64,000 bases of DNA. Origin: Algoriphagus boseongensis (GTDB lineage Bacteria; Bacteroidota; Bacteroidia; Cytophagales; Cyclobacteriaceae). The position numbers were made by a program, and so were the translations under genes. The stretch covers positions 1,198,688 to 1,262,687 of the forward strand of contig NZ_SNYF01000005.1 in assembly GCF_004362805.1 (NCBI RefSeq). Direction: 5' to 3'. Of the stretch, positions 1 through 9,141 are shown in pieces (within the stretch, counting starts at the first letter, position 1; the number at the start of each line of letters is the position of its first letter). The notes below the pieces were generated by a model. The model was given only the letters and a program-made list of their open reading frames with translations. It was not told the DNA's origin and searched no databases.

Positions 1-1190
1 AATGTTGCCATGGATGTCCGTAGCCGTGTAGGTGACCGTCGTGGTGCCTACCGGATAGGTTGATCCGTTCACCTGGTCAGAAGAGAAGCTTTCTATTCCG
101 CAGTTGTCCGCTGCTTGCGGCTCGGTCCAGCTTACCACTGCTCCGCAAGTATTCAGATCATTGTCAATAATGATATCCGATGGAACATTCGTGATCACTG
201 GCTTCTCGGTGTCATTCACCGTCACCGTGAAGCTCGTCGTCTCGGTATTGCCGTGGATATCGGTAGCCGTATAGGTTACCAATGTTTCGCCTACCGGGAA
301 CTCATCGCCTGAAGTGTGATCAGAAGTGAAGGTGGCGATTTCACAGTTGTCGGCTGCATTTGGTGCCGTCCAAGATGCCACCGCTCCGCAAAGACCTGCA
401 TCATTACTGATTTCGATGTTTTCTGGCATGCCCTCGATTACCGGTTTCTCGGTATCATTCACCGTGACCGTGAAGCTCGCTGTCTCGGTATTGCCATGGG
501 TATCAGTAGCGGTATAAGTAACCGTAGTTTCTCCAACAGGGAACAGATCTCCTGAAGCATAGTCAGCAGTGAAACTTTCTATGCCACAGTTGTCCGCTGC
601 TTGCGGCTCTGCCCAGCTTACCACCGCTCCGCAAGTATTCAGATCATTGTCAATAATGATATCCGATGGAACATTTGTGATCACTGGTTTCTCGGTATCG
701 TTCACCATCACCGTGAAGCTCACCGTCTCGGAATTGCCGTGGATATCGGTAGCGGTATAAGTAACCGTTGTTTCTCCAACAGGGAACAGATCTCCTGAAG
801 CATAGTCAGCAGTGAAACTATTGATTTCACAGTTGTCCGAAGCAATCGGTTCAGTCCAGGTTACCACCGCTCCGCAGACTCCTGGATCGTTGTTCACCGT
901 GATGTTGGCTGGAACATTTGTGATCACTGGTTTCTCGGTATCGTTCACAATCACCGTGAAGCTCACCGTCTCGGAATTGCCGTGGATATCGGTAGCGGTA
1001 TAAGTAACCGTAGTTTCTCCAACAAGGAAAAGATCTCCTGAAGCATTGTCAGCAGTGAAACTATCGATTTCACAGTTGTCTGAAGCAATCGGTTCAATCC
1101 AAATCACCACAGCCCCGCAGACTCCCGCATCGTTGTTCACCGAGATGTTGGCCGGAACATTCGTGATTACCGGTTTCACCTCATCCAAAA
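1..1190 (-). repeat. Tandem HYR-encoding repeat, exact 243-bp period
   Basis: The same landmark (GGTTTCTCGG or a one- or two-base variant) occurs at 200, 443, 686, 929 and 1172, so the unit is exactly 243 bp or 81 codons. Each unit encodes a HYR domain with PVITNVP at its start, DNC in the middle and VTYTATDIHGN near its end. The units are not all alike: the stretches at 112-200 and 598-686 are nearly identical to each other, those at 841-929 and 1084-1172 are nearly identical to each other, and that at 355-443 differs. The array continues beyond the left edge. Confidence 0.95.
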
Positions 1191-4100
1191 CCACCACATT
1201 AAATGATTTTGCAGAAACATTTCCATTAGTATCCTCAACCTTGAAATCAACCGAAATAGTCTGTCCTACATCTGTACAATTGAAATCGAGTGTTGGTAAA
1301 CCGTCATTAAAAAATTTGGATTTGATTCCACAGTTATCAAAGGACTCATCATTTATTTCTTCAATTGAAAGGGAACCTAGACCGTTTTGATCCAAGAAGA
1401 CAGAAACATTTGTAGGAATTACCACGATTGGGTATTGGAAGTCACCCACAATGATTTCTTCCTGCTCTGTCAAAGTAACCGAATTAGAATCAGTGACTCG
1501 AACCTCATACAACCCTGCAGAAAGGCTACTGATGATTGTACCTGAATCAGGCAAAAGCTCGCCGTTTTTATACCATTCTACAGTGTAAGGAGCTAATCCG
1601 GCAAATATGTCCACTTCAAGACGCCCATCTGCAGCTTCAAAACAGGATTCATTGGTGACTTTTAGCCTGATGCGATAGTTTTCTGTAAACTCTGCTACTA
1701 CATTAGATTCTTGGTTAATCGTAAAAAGGTAAGGGTTTTGATTTCCCGAAATATTTCCTGACCATTGAGCAAAACTCCAACCTTCTGCAGGTATTGCAGT
1801 GAGCGTCAAATCTGAACCTTCATTATAAAGGTTAAGATTTGGTTCTCTTTGAATAATACCCTGACCAATTACACTGGTATTTAAAGCATATTGGACTGTT
1901 TCTTGACAGAATGATTGCTCAATAGTGTTGTCCAAATCATTGTATTCGATTGGATTGGCACCAGAAAGCTCGGCATAAATACTAAAAGTATTGCTAAGCA
2001 AAATTATAGGAACACTCACTTCAATTGTATCTCTTGGATCTACAGAAATAGATTCTTCCGAAATGAAGTCAAGTGCTTCTCCTGATTTATAATAAAGTTT
2101 TAGGGTAGAATTCGTTCCCACATCACCTTCATTGACAACCTTAGCGGTTACGGTCATTTCCTCACCAGATTCCGGGCAGTCATTACTGAATAACAAGCCA
2201 GCAAATCGAAGATTAGGAGCATCTCCCACAAAAATATTTCTTATAGCTGTGTTGTTTCTTCTATTCGGGTCAGCTTGCTCTTCCAACACATCGACAATAG
2301 CTTCCACGGGTTTCAAGCCGCCAATCGCGGAGGAATAAGATGTAGTCATAGCCACTGTTCCATCTTCACCAGCCGCCAATCCACTTACCTCTACATCTTC
2401 ACCCAATTGGATTCCATCCACTAATAACCTGACCTTAAATGCCCCAGCTGGGACTACACCGATATTTTCATAGGAAACAAATAAATTCACTTCCTCATTT
2501 AAATCCGGATTAAGTTTGGACGGAGAAATAAACTGAGTCTCAACTTTTAAATCAGGCCCCGGAGTAGTAATCGAGATCTGTCTTCTATACTCATTATTGC
2601 CTTCATCGCATTCGATGATGGTATTTTCCTCATCCAGAATAACCTTAAGCGTAAATGTACCTGCCTCGGTAAATATATAAGGGAGCGCAACCCATTTTCC
2701 ACCTTTTGGCAATTTATCCAACACAGTAGAGCCGATTAAAACATCATCCAGATAGAATTTTACTGAAACGTTTTCGCCTTCGAAAAGACCTTCATTTCTA
2801 ACATTTACTGTTAAGAATTGCTCGGTAAACACCTGAAAACCACCTCTCCAAGAAAATGAATTAAAATTGACTTCTGGGTACAATTCAGTACATAACTTAG
2901 CAGATGCTACATTATCAAATTCAAATGTTTCATTTACCTCTGATCTTGAATCGGTTCGATAGGTTATTAAATGATTCCCATAAGCTGAGATACTGGTAAA
3001 AACACTATCCGCTTTTAATTCTCGAATTTTTAGGGTGTCTGTAACTTGACGTTCAAAAACTGTCTCAACACCATTTTCATTTTTTATAAATGAATTATAG
3101 AAGGGAGGAATGACATCTATTTGCCCATAATTATTATAAAAGGTCTTGATTTTAAACTGTTCGCCAGGCTTAGGGCTTGCTGGTTCTACAAGGAACCAAG
3201 AATCCCGAGTTACTAAATTTGGCTTCTTTGGTTCATACTTAAGAGTGAATTCATTGGTGACATTATTAGTCTCATCGTATTCATCGATGACCCCGCTTCC
3301 AAACGGGTCATCTACAACAATCCTAACGATCTTATCTTCGGTAGTTTCAAAATTAAAAGTCACCTTATATGACCCCAGATTTCCACAAACTGCAATAGGA
3401 TCCGAGATTAATCTGGAATCTACCAAATTATCATTTATATAAACATTTATAGTAAACGGTATTTCTACGGGAAGCCCTCCAATATTTCGAGCATTAATCC
3501 ATATTGGGTAATCATCCTCCAGATTAAAGGTGTATAGATCCTGACCAATCCTGTTTGCAGCAGAGTAACTAGGTACTAAATCAGGCTTTTCAGGATAGAT
3601 TTTATACTTCTGAGTAGCCGAATTATTTACCTTAGATATTTCTGCCACAACATTCAAAGGATCTGCAATGGCTCCGAATGAACAATAATCAATACTACTA
3701 TTACAGGTATTCAATAAGTCATCATCTAGAATAGAGGTGACAAATGGGTACTCGATAAATTCTCCAGGTTGAAGAATAGGGATAAACACCTCGCCGATCA
3801 CACCCTGACAGGAAGTATATCGGAATACAAAATTCTCTGCCGGGGCACTCCCATTATTAGTGACTTTTGCAATTCCTGTTATGGCTTCAGTTCTGAGCAA
3901 ATGATTTCTTCCTTCCTTTTTATTAACAATGATTGAAGCTACTAAATCAGGTCTTGGAGTTACTTCACGATCATCTACAACCACTTCAAAAACATATGGG
4001 CCAAATGGCTGAATAAATCTTCCGTCATCTACTTCTCCGGTTACAGTATATACGCCCAAATCCAATGGACCAGTAAAGGACCTATTGAAACCACCAGCAG

Positions 4101-7100
4101 TATTGCTCGAAATGGTGAAAAATCTACCATCACTAATGGAAATCCTTACAGCTGCTCCAGAGACTTTCGGGGTGACAGATGGATCCAGCCCAAAATAATT
4201 TGCCACTCCTGAGAGAGTGATCGAACCTCCGGGATAAATAACAGAATTGTTTAAGCCTCCTGTGACATTGATACCTTCAGGCAAGGCATAGAATCGAATG
4301 GCAAAATTATTCAGCTCATTTTTCTCATCTAGAACATTCGTATTGTCTAGGACAATTTTGACCTCATGATATCCTGGGGTAGAAAAACTATAATCAAAAC
4401 TTATTTCTGTGATTGACTGCGCTCCCAAAAATTGGATCGTTCTTGAATCGATAAACACTTCATCATCGTAGAGGGATACAATAAAGTTTTCAGCAGGGAA
4501 ATCAGACGTATTTCTGACCCTAGCTGTAAGAGTAAACTCCTCACCTATTGCTGGTGCATTATCACTGAATAAAATATCATCAGCAAAAATGGCTACATCC
4601 AACAAGTCGCTTGAAACCAGCGGCAGGGATAGAAATCCACTTGATACCTCACAGCCTTCGCTGTGCTTTACTCTTATCTCGCTTTCCCAATCTGCATCTT
4701 CAGTGAGATTATTAGCACTTATTCTATATATTTTCCCATCCGTAACATCTTGGTCAGCAGGATCTTCTTCTTCCATGATCAGCTCTCGAGTCTCTAAGAA
4801 ACTTCTCAAGGTGAGTTTAGGGAAACCGGACTCAGGTAAATAGCCGGATTTTTCCACATACTTAAACCTAAAAACAAATTCAGTAGCGCTAGTTCCTACT
4901 TCTGGGGAAACAAAGCGATTTGTGTAATCTCCACTTCCTACGACAAGAATTTCCGGAACAGATTCTACGGTAACTGTTACTGAACGCTCTACGGTACAGC
5001 CGTTTTCATCAGTGATAAACACCGTGTAGGTTGTAGTTACTTCAGGATAAACAAACTGTGCCGAAGAATTAACTCCATTATTCCAGAAATAAGAAACTCC
5101 ACCAGTTGCTGAAAGTAATACTCCACTACCCTTACAAATTACTGTATCCGGAGTAAGTGTGACGATTGGTTCAGGGAAATGAGTCAAACTTTTCTCTAAT
5201 AAATTATTGGTCAGGTTTTCATCTTCTTCTACTATACTGACTAATACTGAGTACTCTCCTTTCACACTAAGGTCCGCTTTGGACTCAAAAGTATAATTGT
5301 ATGATTGACCGGGTGCCAATACTACAGATGCTGGCAAAGCCTCTGTCACCACCGATCCTCCGTTGATTTGATAAGAAAGAGAGATATTTCCAGCAAATGA
5401 ACTTCCCACGTTTGTGATCCTGACTGTCACTTGTTCTTGATCAGTCAGCAAGCAGGCAGAATTAGGTGTCGAAATTTCAACCAAAGCTAAATCTCTTCCG
5501 CTCTCGGAGAAGAACTGGACTGCACCGATACTTACAGGAACAAAACGAGGGACTCCATTAATATCCTCCGACACTACGGTTGTCAAATCTGCACCATTCA
5601 CAGCCAAAGCTTCTTCTTGGGGAGTAAGATCTTCAGCTGAAATAAATTGAGAATTGACAGTCAATGAATTGGAATCAAATCCTGATGTAGCTTTCCACGC
5701 ATTTAGATCAGGTGCATCCGTGTTTCCCCATCTTCCAAGATTGACACCTGTGGTGAATAAATTATTATTGTTTATCTGGGCAAATGCTCCCGTTGCACCT
5801 ATTCGCAATGCATAACCATTAGTGGCTTGGAAAATTGAATTAACTAACTCATTATTCTCGCCGCTCGAAGCATATTCTAAAGCTGCCCCATTAGCATGAT
5901 TCCAGACAGAATTATGATAGAATTGAAGGTAATCGGTATTTGAGAAGTACACAGTTCGGTTATTTCCCTCGCCCTGAAGGAAATTATTGTAAATCAAATT
6001 TGGAAGAGAAGAGCTTCCTGATGCATTGACAATTCGGAGTGCATTTCCTGACTTACTGCTTACTCGGTTGTTTTTTACCAAAGATCCAGCTGAAGAATTT
6101 TCGAGTAAAATAGCTATTTGATCCGCCGTGGAGGTAGTCCTGACAGTATTTCCAATCACCAGAGGAGCATCGGTGTAATTCAGGTAAATAGACCTAAAAT
6201 AGACATCATTCAACTCATTTTCAGAAATGATCACCTGACCTGCCCTGGAAGAAGAGCTGGCCCCTTTTACATAAATGCCATAGGCACCTCCTGAGATTTT
6301 GTTAGTGAGAATTCTGATATTTTCCGTGAAGGTTCCTGAAACATCTATCCCTCCTCTGACTTCAGAAGTATTGGTGGTAGAAGGACTTTCAATGATATTA
6401 CTTTCAAAAAGTAAATTGACTGCTCGGTTTCTAACTTGAATCACCTGAGCTGTGCCCAAGGTTCTGAAAGTCAATTCGGAAAAACTGTAATGTTCTGCAT
6501 TATCCAACTTCATGGTGTAAGTATCCATGTGGACAATAACCACTGCCAAAGGATCATTACTTGCTGATTTGAAATTCACAGAAAAGTCAGAAGACGCACC
6601 GGGTACTATACCGAAATTCAACTGCTCTTCATAGGTACCATCGGCCACCAAAAAGTCAACTTTCCCTGCCACTCCATTCAGTCGCAAAGCCTCAGAGGCA
6701 GCTGCAAAAGACATAAAATTCCGCTCTCCAGAACCGGCTGGATCAATGGTATATTCGCCGATCAAAGGTTCCCCCGCTTGGGCAAATTCCACTGCCCCGA
6801 TACTTACCGGAACAGTCCTTGGATTTCCATCAATATCAGTAGAAACAAAGTCTGTCAAATCAGTTCCGGCCTCAGTAAGAACAGGATTTTGCGGAGTTAA
6901 ATCCGTGTCAGAAACAAATAAAGGATCTTCATTTAAGGAATTTGCATCTCGGGAAGAAAGAGATTTCCAAGAGGAAAGATCAGATGCGTAAGAATTACCC
7001 CATCTTCCCAAATATGTCCCCGAGGTAAACAGGTCATTGTAATCCATCTCCACCAGACCCGTGCTGTTGCTCACAAAAACCGCCTGACCCGTATTGGCCC

Positions 7101-8163
7101 TGAAAATGTTGTTCTTCAACCTGTTGCCAGCCGATGCCAGCCCGTTGTATTGGATCGCTTCTCCCGTATTGGTGTTCAGCACCGAGTTGTGGTAAAAATT
7201 TACATAGGTGTTGTAGTACAAAAATACCGTTTGACCGCTGCTGCTGCTCCCGATCATGTTGTTGGCTACCAAGGCCGGAGATCCGTCCACCGCATTGCAA
7301 AACTGCATGTTCAATCCATACTGACGACCACCGAAAAGACGGTTCCCAACAACCCTCGTTGCCCCTTCCACCTCATTCAGCTCCAAAGCGTAGGAAGAAC
7401 TCCAACTCGTAGAGCGCATCGTCACTCGGTTGTCTTCAATCACCGCAGCGGTCAACCTGTCCACGTAAATGCCGTAAGAAAAAACCTCTAAAATTGTGTT
7501 ATTGATTATTTCTACCCCTGATCCTCTAAAACTACTCGAGGTACCTCCCCGATAATAAATTCCATTTGACCCTCCTACAATTGTATTTCCAAAAAACCGA
7601 ATCGAAGATGAAGTAGTAGGTTGTAAAACGACATTTCCTCTTTCAAAATTCGCAGTACTTGTATCAGGGGATTCCAGCATACATTGCTCAATCGTTATAT
7701 TTTGAACATCACCTTGCGCATGAAGAGTCCTAGCATAAGTAGTTCCCAATGCAAGGACTTTTATGTTTTTCAAAACGTAATGACTACCACCGTCAAACCG
7801 AATAACGAAATTATCCGCTGTTCCAATAGCTGAATATTGAATGACAACGTCCTCCGGATTCCCGGATTGGCTTTGAAAAGTAATTGTATTAGTCTCCGAT
7901 GCCCCCGAAATAGCACCTAGAAGGACCTGTTCCGAATAGGTTCCAGTCTGAACTTCAAAGGTAACCGGACCAGAAATCCCGTTGGTTGTCAAGGACGAAA
8001 TAGCACCCGAGAAGGAAGGATAGTCTCCTGATGCTCCTATGGAGTAAGTCCCCGAAAGCTGCTGAGCGAATGTTTGACCGGAAAACAGAAAAAGAGAAAG
8101 TCCTAGAAATAAAAGTAATTGATGGACTTTGCTAATAAATCGAAGTTGTAAAATTGATTCCAT
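1..8163 (-). CDS. Giant modular secreted surface protein (beta-helix, CARDB, SprB-like and HYR domains), 3' end outside window
   Basis: An uninterrupted minus-strand frame of 2721 codons starts at the ATG at 8163 and leaves the window still open; I read it through and met no stop. Residues 1-33 form a signal peptide (hydrophobic LLLFLGLSLFLF, then TFAQQ). Two right-handed beta-helix modules follow (about 35-455 and 458-885), each ending in a related block with a VPVSIGAV motif. Then come repeated CARDB/Ig-like modules (about 890-2100, one with an Ig/PKD-like insert near 1000-1065), an InlB-type module with SFAQWSG (about 2110-2160), a SprB-like module with GLAPYTVEWY and LSAGLYEVRVTD (about 2165-2240), and HYR domains to the edge. 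Known roles of such parts are adhesion and extended stalks; the C-terminus, where a type IX secretion signal would sit, is not visible. Function in adhesion or gliding is inference. Confidence 0.93.
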   Translation of the reverse strand, partial: MESILQLRFISKVHQLLLFLGLSLFLFSGQTFAQQLSGTYSIGASGDYPSFSGAISSLTTNGISGPVTFEVQTGTYSEQVLLGAISGASETNTITFQSQSGNPEDVVIQYSAIGTADNFVIRFDGGSHYVLKNIKVLALGTTYARTLHAQGDVQNITIEQCMLESPDTSTANFERGNVVLQPTTSSSIRFFGNTIVGGSNGIYYRGGTSSSFRGSGVEIINNTILEVFSYGIYVDRLTAAVIEDNRVTMRSTSWSSSYALELNEVEGATRVVGNRLFGGRQYGLNMQFCNAVDGSPALVANNMIGSSSSGQTVFLYYNTYVNFYHNSVLNTNTGEAIQYNGLASAGNRLKNNIFRANTGQAVFVSNSTGLVEMDYNDLFTSGTYLGRWGNSYASDLSSWKSLSSRDANSLNEDPLFVSDTDLTPQNPVLTEAGTDLTDFVSTDIDGNPRTVPVSIGAVEFAQAGEPLIGEYTIDPAGSGERNFMSFAAASEALRLNGVAGKVDFLVADGTYEEQLNFGIVPGASSDFSVNFKSASNDPLAVVIVHMDTYTMKLDNAEHYSFSELTFRTLGTAQVIQVRNRAVNLLFESNIIESPSTTNTSEVRGGIDVSGTFTENIRILTNKISGGAYGIYVKGASSSSRAGQVIISENELNDVYFRSIYLNYTDAPLVIGNTVRTTSTADQIAILLENSSAGSLVKNNRVSSKSGNALRIVNASGSSSLPNLIYNNFLQGEGNNRTVYFSNTDYLQFYHNSVWNHANGAALEYASSGENNELVNSIFQATNGYALRIGATGAFAQINNNNLFTTGVNLGRWGNTDAPDLNAWKATSGFDSNSLTVNSQFISAEDLTPQEEALAVNGADLTTVVSEDINGVPRFVPVSIGAVQFFSESGRDLALVEISTPNSACLLTDQEQVTVRITNVGSSFAGNISLSYQINGGSVVTEALPASVVLAPGQSYNYTFESKADLSVKGEYSVLVSIVEEDENLTNNLLEKSLTHFPEPIVTLTPDTVICKGSGVLLSATGGVSYFWNNGVNSSAQFVYPEVTTTYTVFITDENGCTVERSVTVTVESVPEILVVGSGDYTNRFVSPEVGTSATEFVFRFKYVEKSGYLPESGFPKLTLRSFLETRELIMEEEDPADQDVTDGKIYRISANNLTEDADWESEIRVKHSEGCEVSSGFLSLPLVSSDLLDVAIFADDILFSDNAPAIGEEFTLTARVRNTSDFPAENFIVSLYDDEVFIDSRTIQFLGAQSITEISFDYSFSTPGYHEVKIVLDNTNVLDEKNELNNFAIRFYALPEGINVTGGLNNSVIYPGGSITLSGVANYFGLDPSVTPKVSGAAVRISISDGRFFTISSNTAGGFNRSFTGPLDLGVYTVTGEVDDGRFIQPFGPYVFEVVVDDREVTPRPDLVASIIVNKKEGRNHLLRTEAITGIAKVTNNGSAPAENFVFRYTSCQGVIGEVFIPILQPGEFIEYPFVTSILDDDLLNTCNSSIDYCSFGAIADPLNVVAEISKVNNSATQKYKIYPEKPDLVPSYSAANRIGQDLYTFNLEDDYPIWINARNIGGLPVEIPFTINVYINDNLVDSRLISDPIAVCGNLGSYKVTFNFETTEDKIVRIVVDDPFGSGVIDEYDETNNVTNEFTLKYEPKKPNLVTRDSWFLVEPASPKPGEQFKIKTFYNNYGQIDVIPPFYNSFIKNENGVETVFERQVTDTLKIRELKADSVFTSISAYGNHLITYRTDSRSEVNETFEFDNVASAKLCTELYPEVNFNSFSWRGGFQVFTEQFLTVNVRNEGLFEGENVSVKFYLDDVLIGSTVLDKLPKGGKWVALPYIFTEAGTFTLKVILDEENTIIECDEGNNEYRRQISITTPGPDLKVETQFISPSKLNPDLNEEVNLFVSYENIGVVPAGAFKVRLLVDGIQLGEDVEVSGLAAGEDGTVAMTTSYSSAIGGLKPVEAIVDVLEEQADPNRRNNTAIRNIFVGDAPNLRFAGLLFSNDCPESGEEMTVTAKVVNEGDVGTNSTLKLYYKSGEALDFISEESISVDPRDTIEVSVPIILLSNTFSIYAELSGANPIEYNDLDNTIEQSFCQETVQYALNTSVIGQGIIQREPNLNLYNEGSDLTLTAIPAEGWSFAQWSGNISGNQNPYLFTINQESNVVAEFTENYRIRLKVTNESCFEAADGRLEVDIFAGLAPYTVEWYKNGELLPDSGTIISSLSAGLYEVRVTDSNSVTLTEQEEIIVGDFQYPIVVIPTNVSVFLDQNGLGSLSIEEINDESFDNCGIKSKFFNDGLPTLDFNCTDVGQTISVDFKVEDTNGNVSAKSFNVVVLDEVKPVITNVPANISVNNDAGVCGAVVIWIEPIASDNCEIDSFTADNASGDLFLVGETTVTYTATDIHGNSETVSFTVIVNDTEKPVITNVPANITVNNDPGVCGAVVTWTEPIASDNCEINSFTADYASGDLFPVGETTVTYTATDIHGNSETVSFTVMVNDTEKPVITNVPSDIIIDNDLNTCGAVVSWAEPQAADNCGIESFTADYASGDLFPVGETTVTYTATDTHGNTETASFTVTVNDTEKPVIEGMPENIEISNDAGLCGAVASWTAPNAADNCEIATFTSDHTSGDEFPVGETLVTYTATDIHGNTETTSFTVTVNDTEKPVITNVPSDIIIDNDLNTCGAVVSWTEPQAADNCGIESFSSDQVNGSTYPVGTTTVTYTATDIHGNI
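5500..8060 (-). repeat. Duplicated beta-helix module inside the giant gene
   Basis: Two consecutive segments, roughly 6790-8060 and 5500-6790, encode diverged copies of the same right-handed beta-helix fold. Both have G-Y or G-I-Y-V rungs, an asparagine-rich ladder, a LGRWGN motif and a closing block of the form P-R-x-V-P-V-S-I-G-A-V. Homology is visible in protein but weak in DNA, so the duplication is old. The first copy contains a stretch (about 7030-7480) that is clearly more GC-rich than the DNA on both sides. Confidence 0.75.
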
Positions 8164-8250
8164 AATGTTTTGGATTTAATCGACTGGTGAAGGAAAGCCC
8201 TAAAACCACTTCTAAAAATCCAAAACCCAAGCCGCTAAGGATATCACTCT

Positions 8251-8277
8251 TGTATCAAATGATAGTACTGGTGTAAC
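8251..8277 (-). promoter_or_regulatory. Candidate tandem regulator site upstream of the giant gene
   Basis: On the plus strand TGTATC at 8251-8256 and TGTAAC at 8272-8277 start exactly 21 bp apart; between them is the 12-bp palindrome TATCAAATGATA (8253-8264). The site lies 88-114 bp upstream of the ATG at 8163. The same arrangement recurs at 9899-9925 and 12323-12349. A 21-bp direct repeat fits binding by a LytTR dimer or by an AraC-type protein; both kinds of regulator are encoded close by. Binding itself is inference. Confidence 0.6.
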
Positions 8278-8422
8278 AGCTCCCTTTTCTGATGAAAAAT
8301 CCTCTTCCAATCCATCCCTTTTCCTATTTGGGTCTTTTTACCAATCCGGGTACCTAAAAAAACCTACACTATGGAAGAGCAGGCAAAAAATACATGTGTT
8401 AAGTTTTAAAAATAAAGTAAAC

Positions 8423-9127
8423 TCAATAGTAAGTCCCTACCCATTTTATGGCAGATAGGTCCTGCGGATTTTTGATTTTCACCTTGGATGGAAAAGAGGC
8501 CCGGATTTCGGGATTGGTTTCAAATACTTCCTCTATCTCATATTCCACCCAATTAAAACCCTTTTTCAATTCCAACTGAAAATCATACTCCACCTCCACT
8601 GATTCCTCATCCGACACATAAATCTGTTCGCTGCAGGCGGTATGAATAGAGACCTCCTCGGCCACATAGATTACTTCAAAAAAAGATCCTGGAATGGCAT
8701 TGTTGTAGCCAGAGTCCTCCAGCCAGGGTCTAAGCTTCTCATCTGAAACCAAAAAAGCAGTCCCCGCCCATTGATCTCCTTGATTCATGCGGATGTAATC
8801 AACCCGATAGGCAGGCACTTCAAAACCTAATCCGAACTCCTCTCTATCATTACATCCAAAGAAAAAACTATAGCCTAATTCCCCCTCAAACATGGACTGA
8901 ACTTCATTCGGTACATTTTTTAAATCCAATCCATCAAGATTTACAGCAAACTGACCCCTTTGATCCACTGTACCGGCAACAATTGGGTAATCCATCCCAA
9001 AAGGCATCAAAACCAGCTCCATTTTTGATCTCGGATGATTTTCTATCACCCCCGTGAGCTGTTGAGCGTTTACCTTGGATATTCCCAAGAGTAAAGAAAC
9101 AGCCACAATCACTTGCATTTTATCCAT
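8423..9127 (-). CDS. Exported protein of unknown function
   Basis: This 234-residue protein opens with a short signal peptide (MQVIVAVSLLLGISKVNAQ) and is acidic and rich in aromatic residues. I do not recognise a family. Residues 20-70 resemble the small beta-rich domain with a G-x-F-x-V-N-L-D pattern seen at the start of many Bacteroidota exported proteins (DUF4369-like), but this is weak. Two cysteines lie mid-protein (CNDREE and HTACSEQ) and could form a disulfide. The gene begins 14 bp after the stop of the lipoprotein gene at 9142-9750, so the two are very likely co-transcribed from the promoter near 9861. It lies between the sensor/regulator pair and the giant surface gene, which suggests a role in the same system. 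An ATG three codons downstream is an equally possible start. Confidence 0.85.
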   Translation of the reverse strand: MDKMQVIVAVSLLLGISKVNAQQLTGVIENHPRSKMELVLMPFGMDYPIVAGTVDQRGQFAVNLDGLDLKNVPNEVQSMFEGELGYSFFFGCNDREEFGLGFEVPAYRVDYIRMNQGDQWAGTAFLVSDEKLRPWLEDSGYNNAIPGSFFEVIYVAEEVSIHTACSEQIYVSDEESVEVEYDFQLELKKGFNWVEYEIEEVFETNPEIRASFPSKVKIKNPQDLSAIKWVGTYY

Positions 9128-9141
9128 AGTAAAAGTCAGAT

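Noticed and set aside
1..1190. Direct repeats as a possible CRISPR array
   Set aside because: The period is 243 bp and the whole unit is coding; there are no short identical repeats with unique spacers.
115..1390. Series of similar 60-114 codon frames on the plus strand
   Set aside because: They are antisense readings of the HYR array; their similarity to one another comes only from the 243-bp repeat, and the minus-strand frame encodes real domains.
7034..7491. Longer frames on both strands in the GC-rich patch
   Set aside because: Higher GC lowers stop frequency in all frames; only the giant-gene frame gives beta-helix sequence continuous with both sides.
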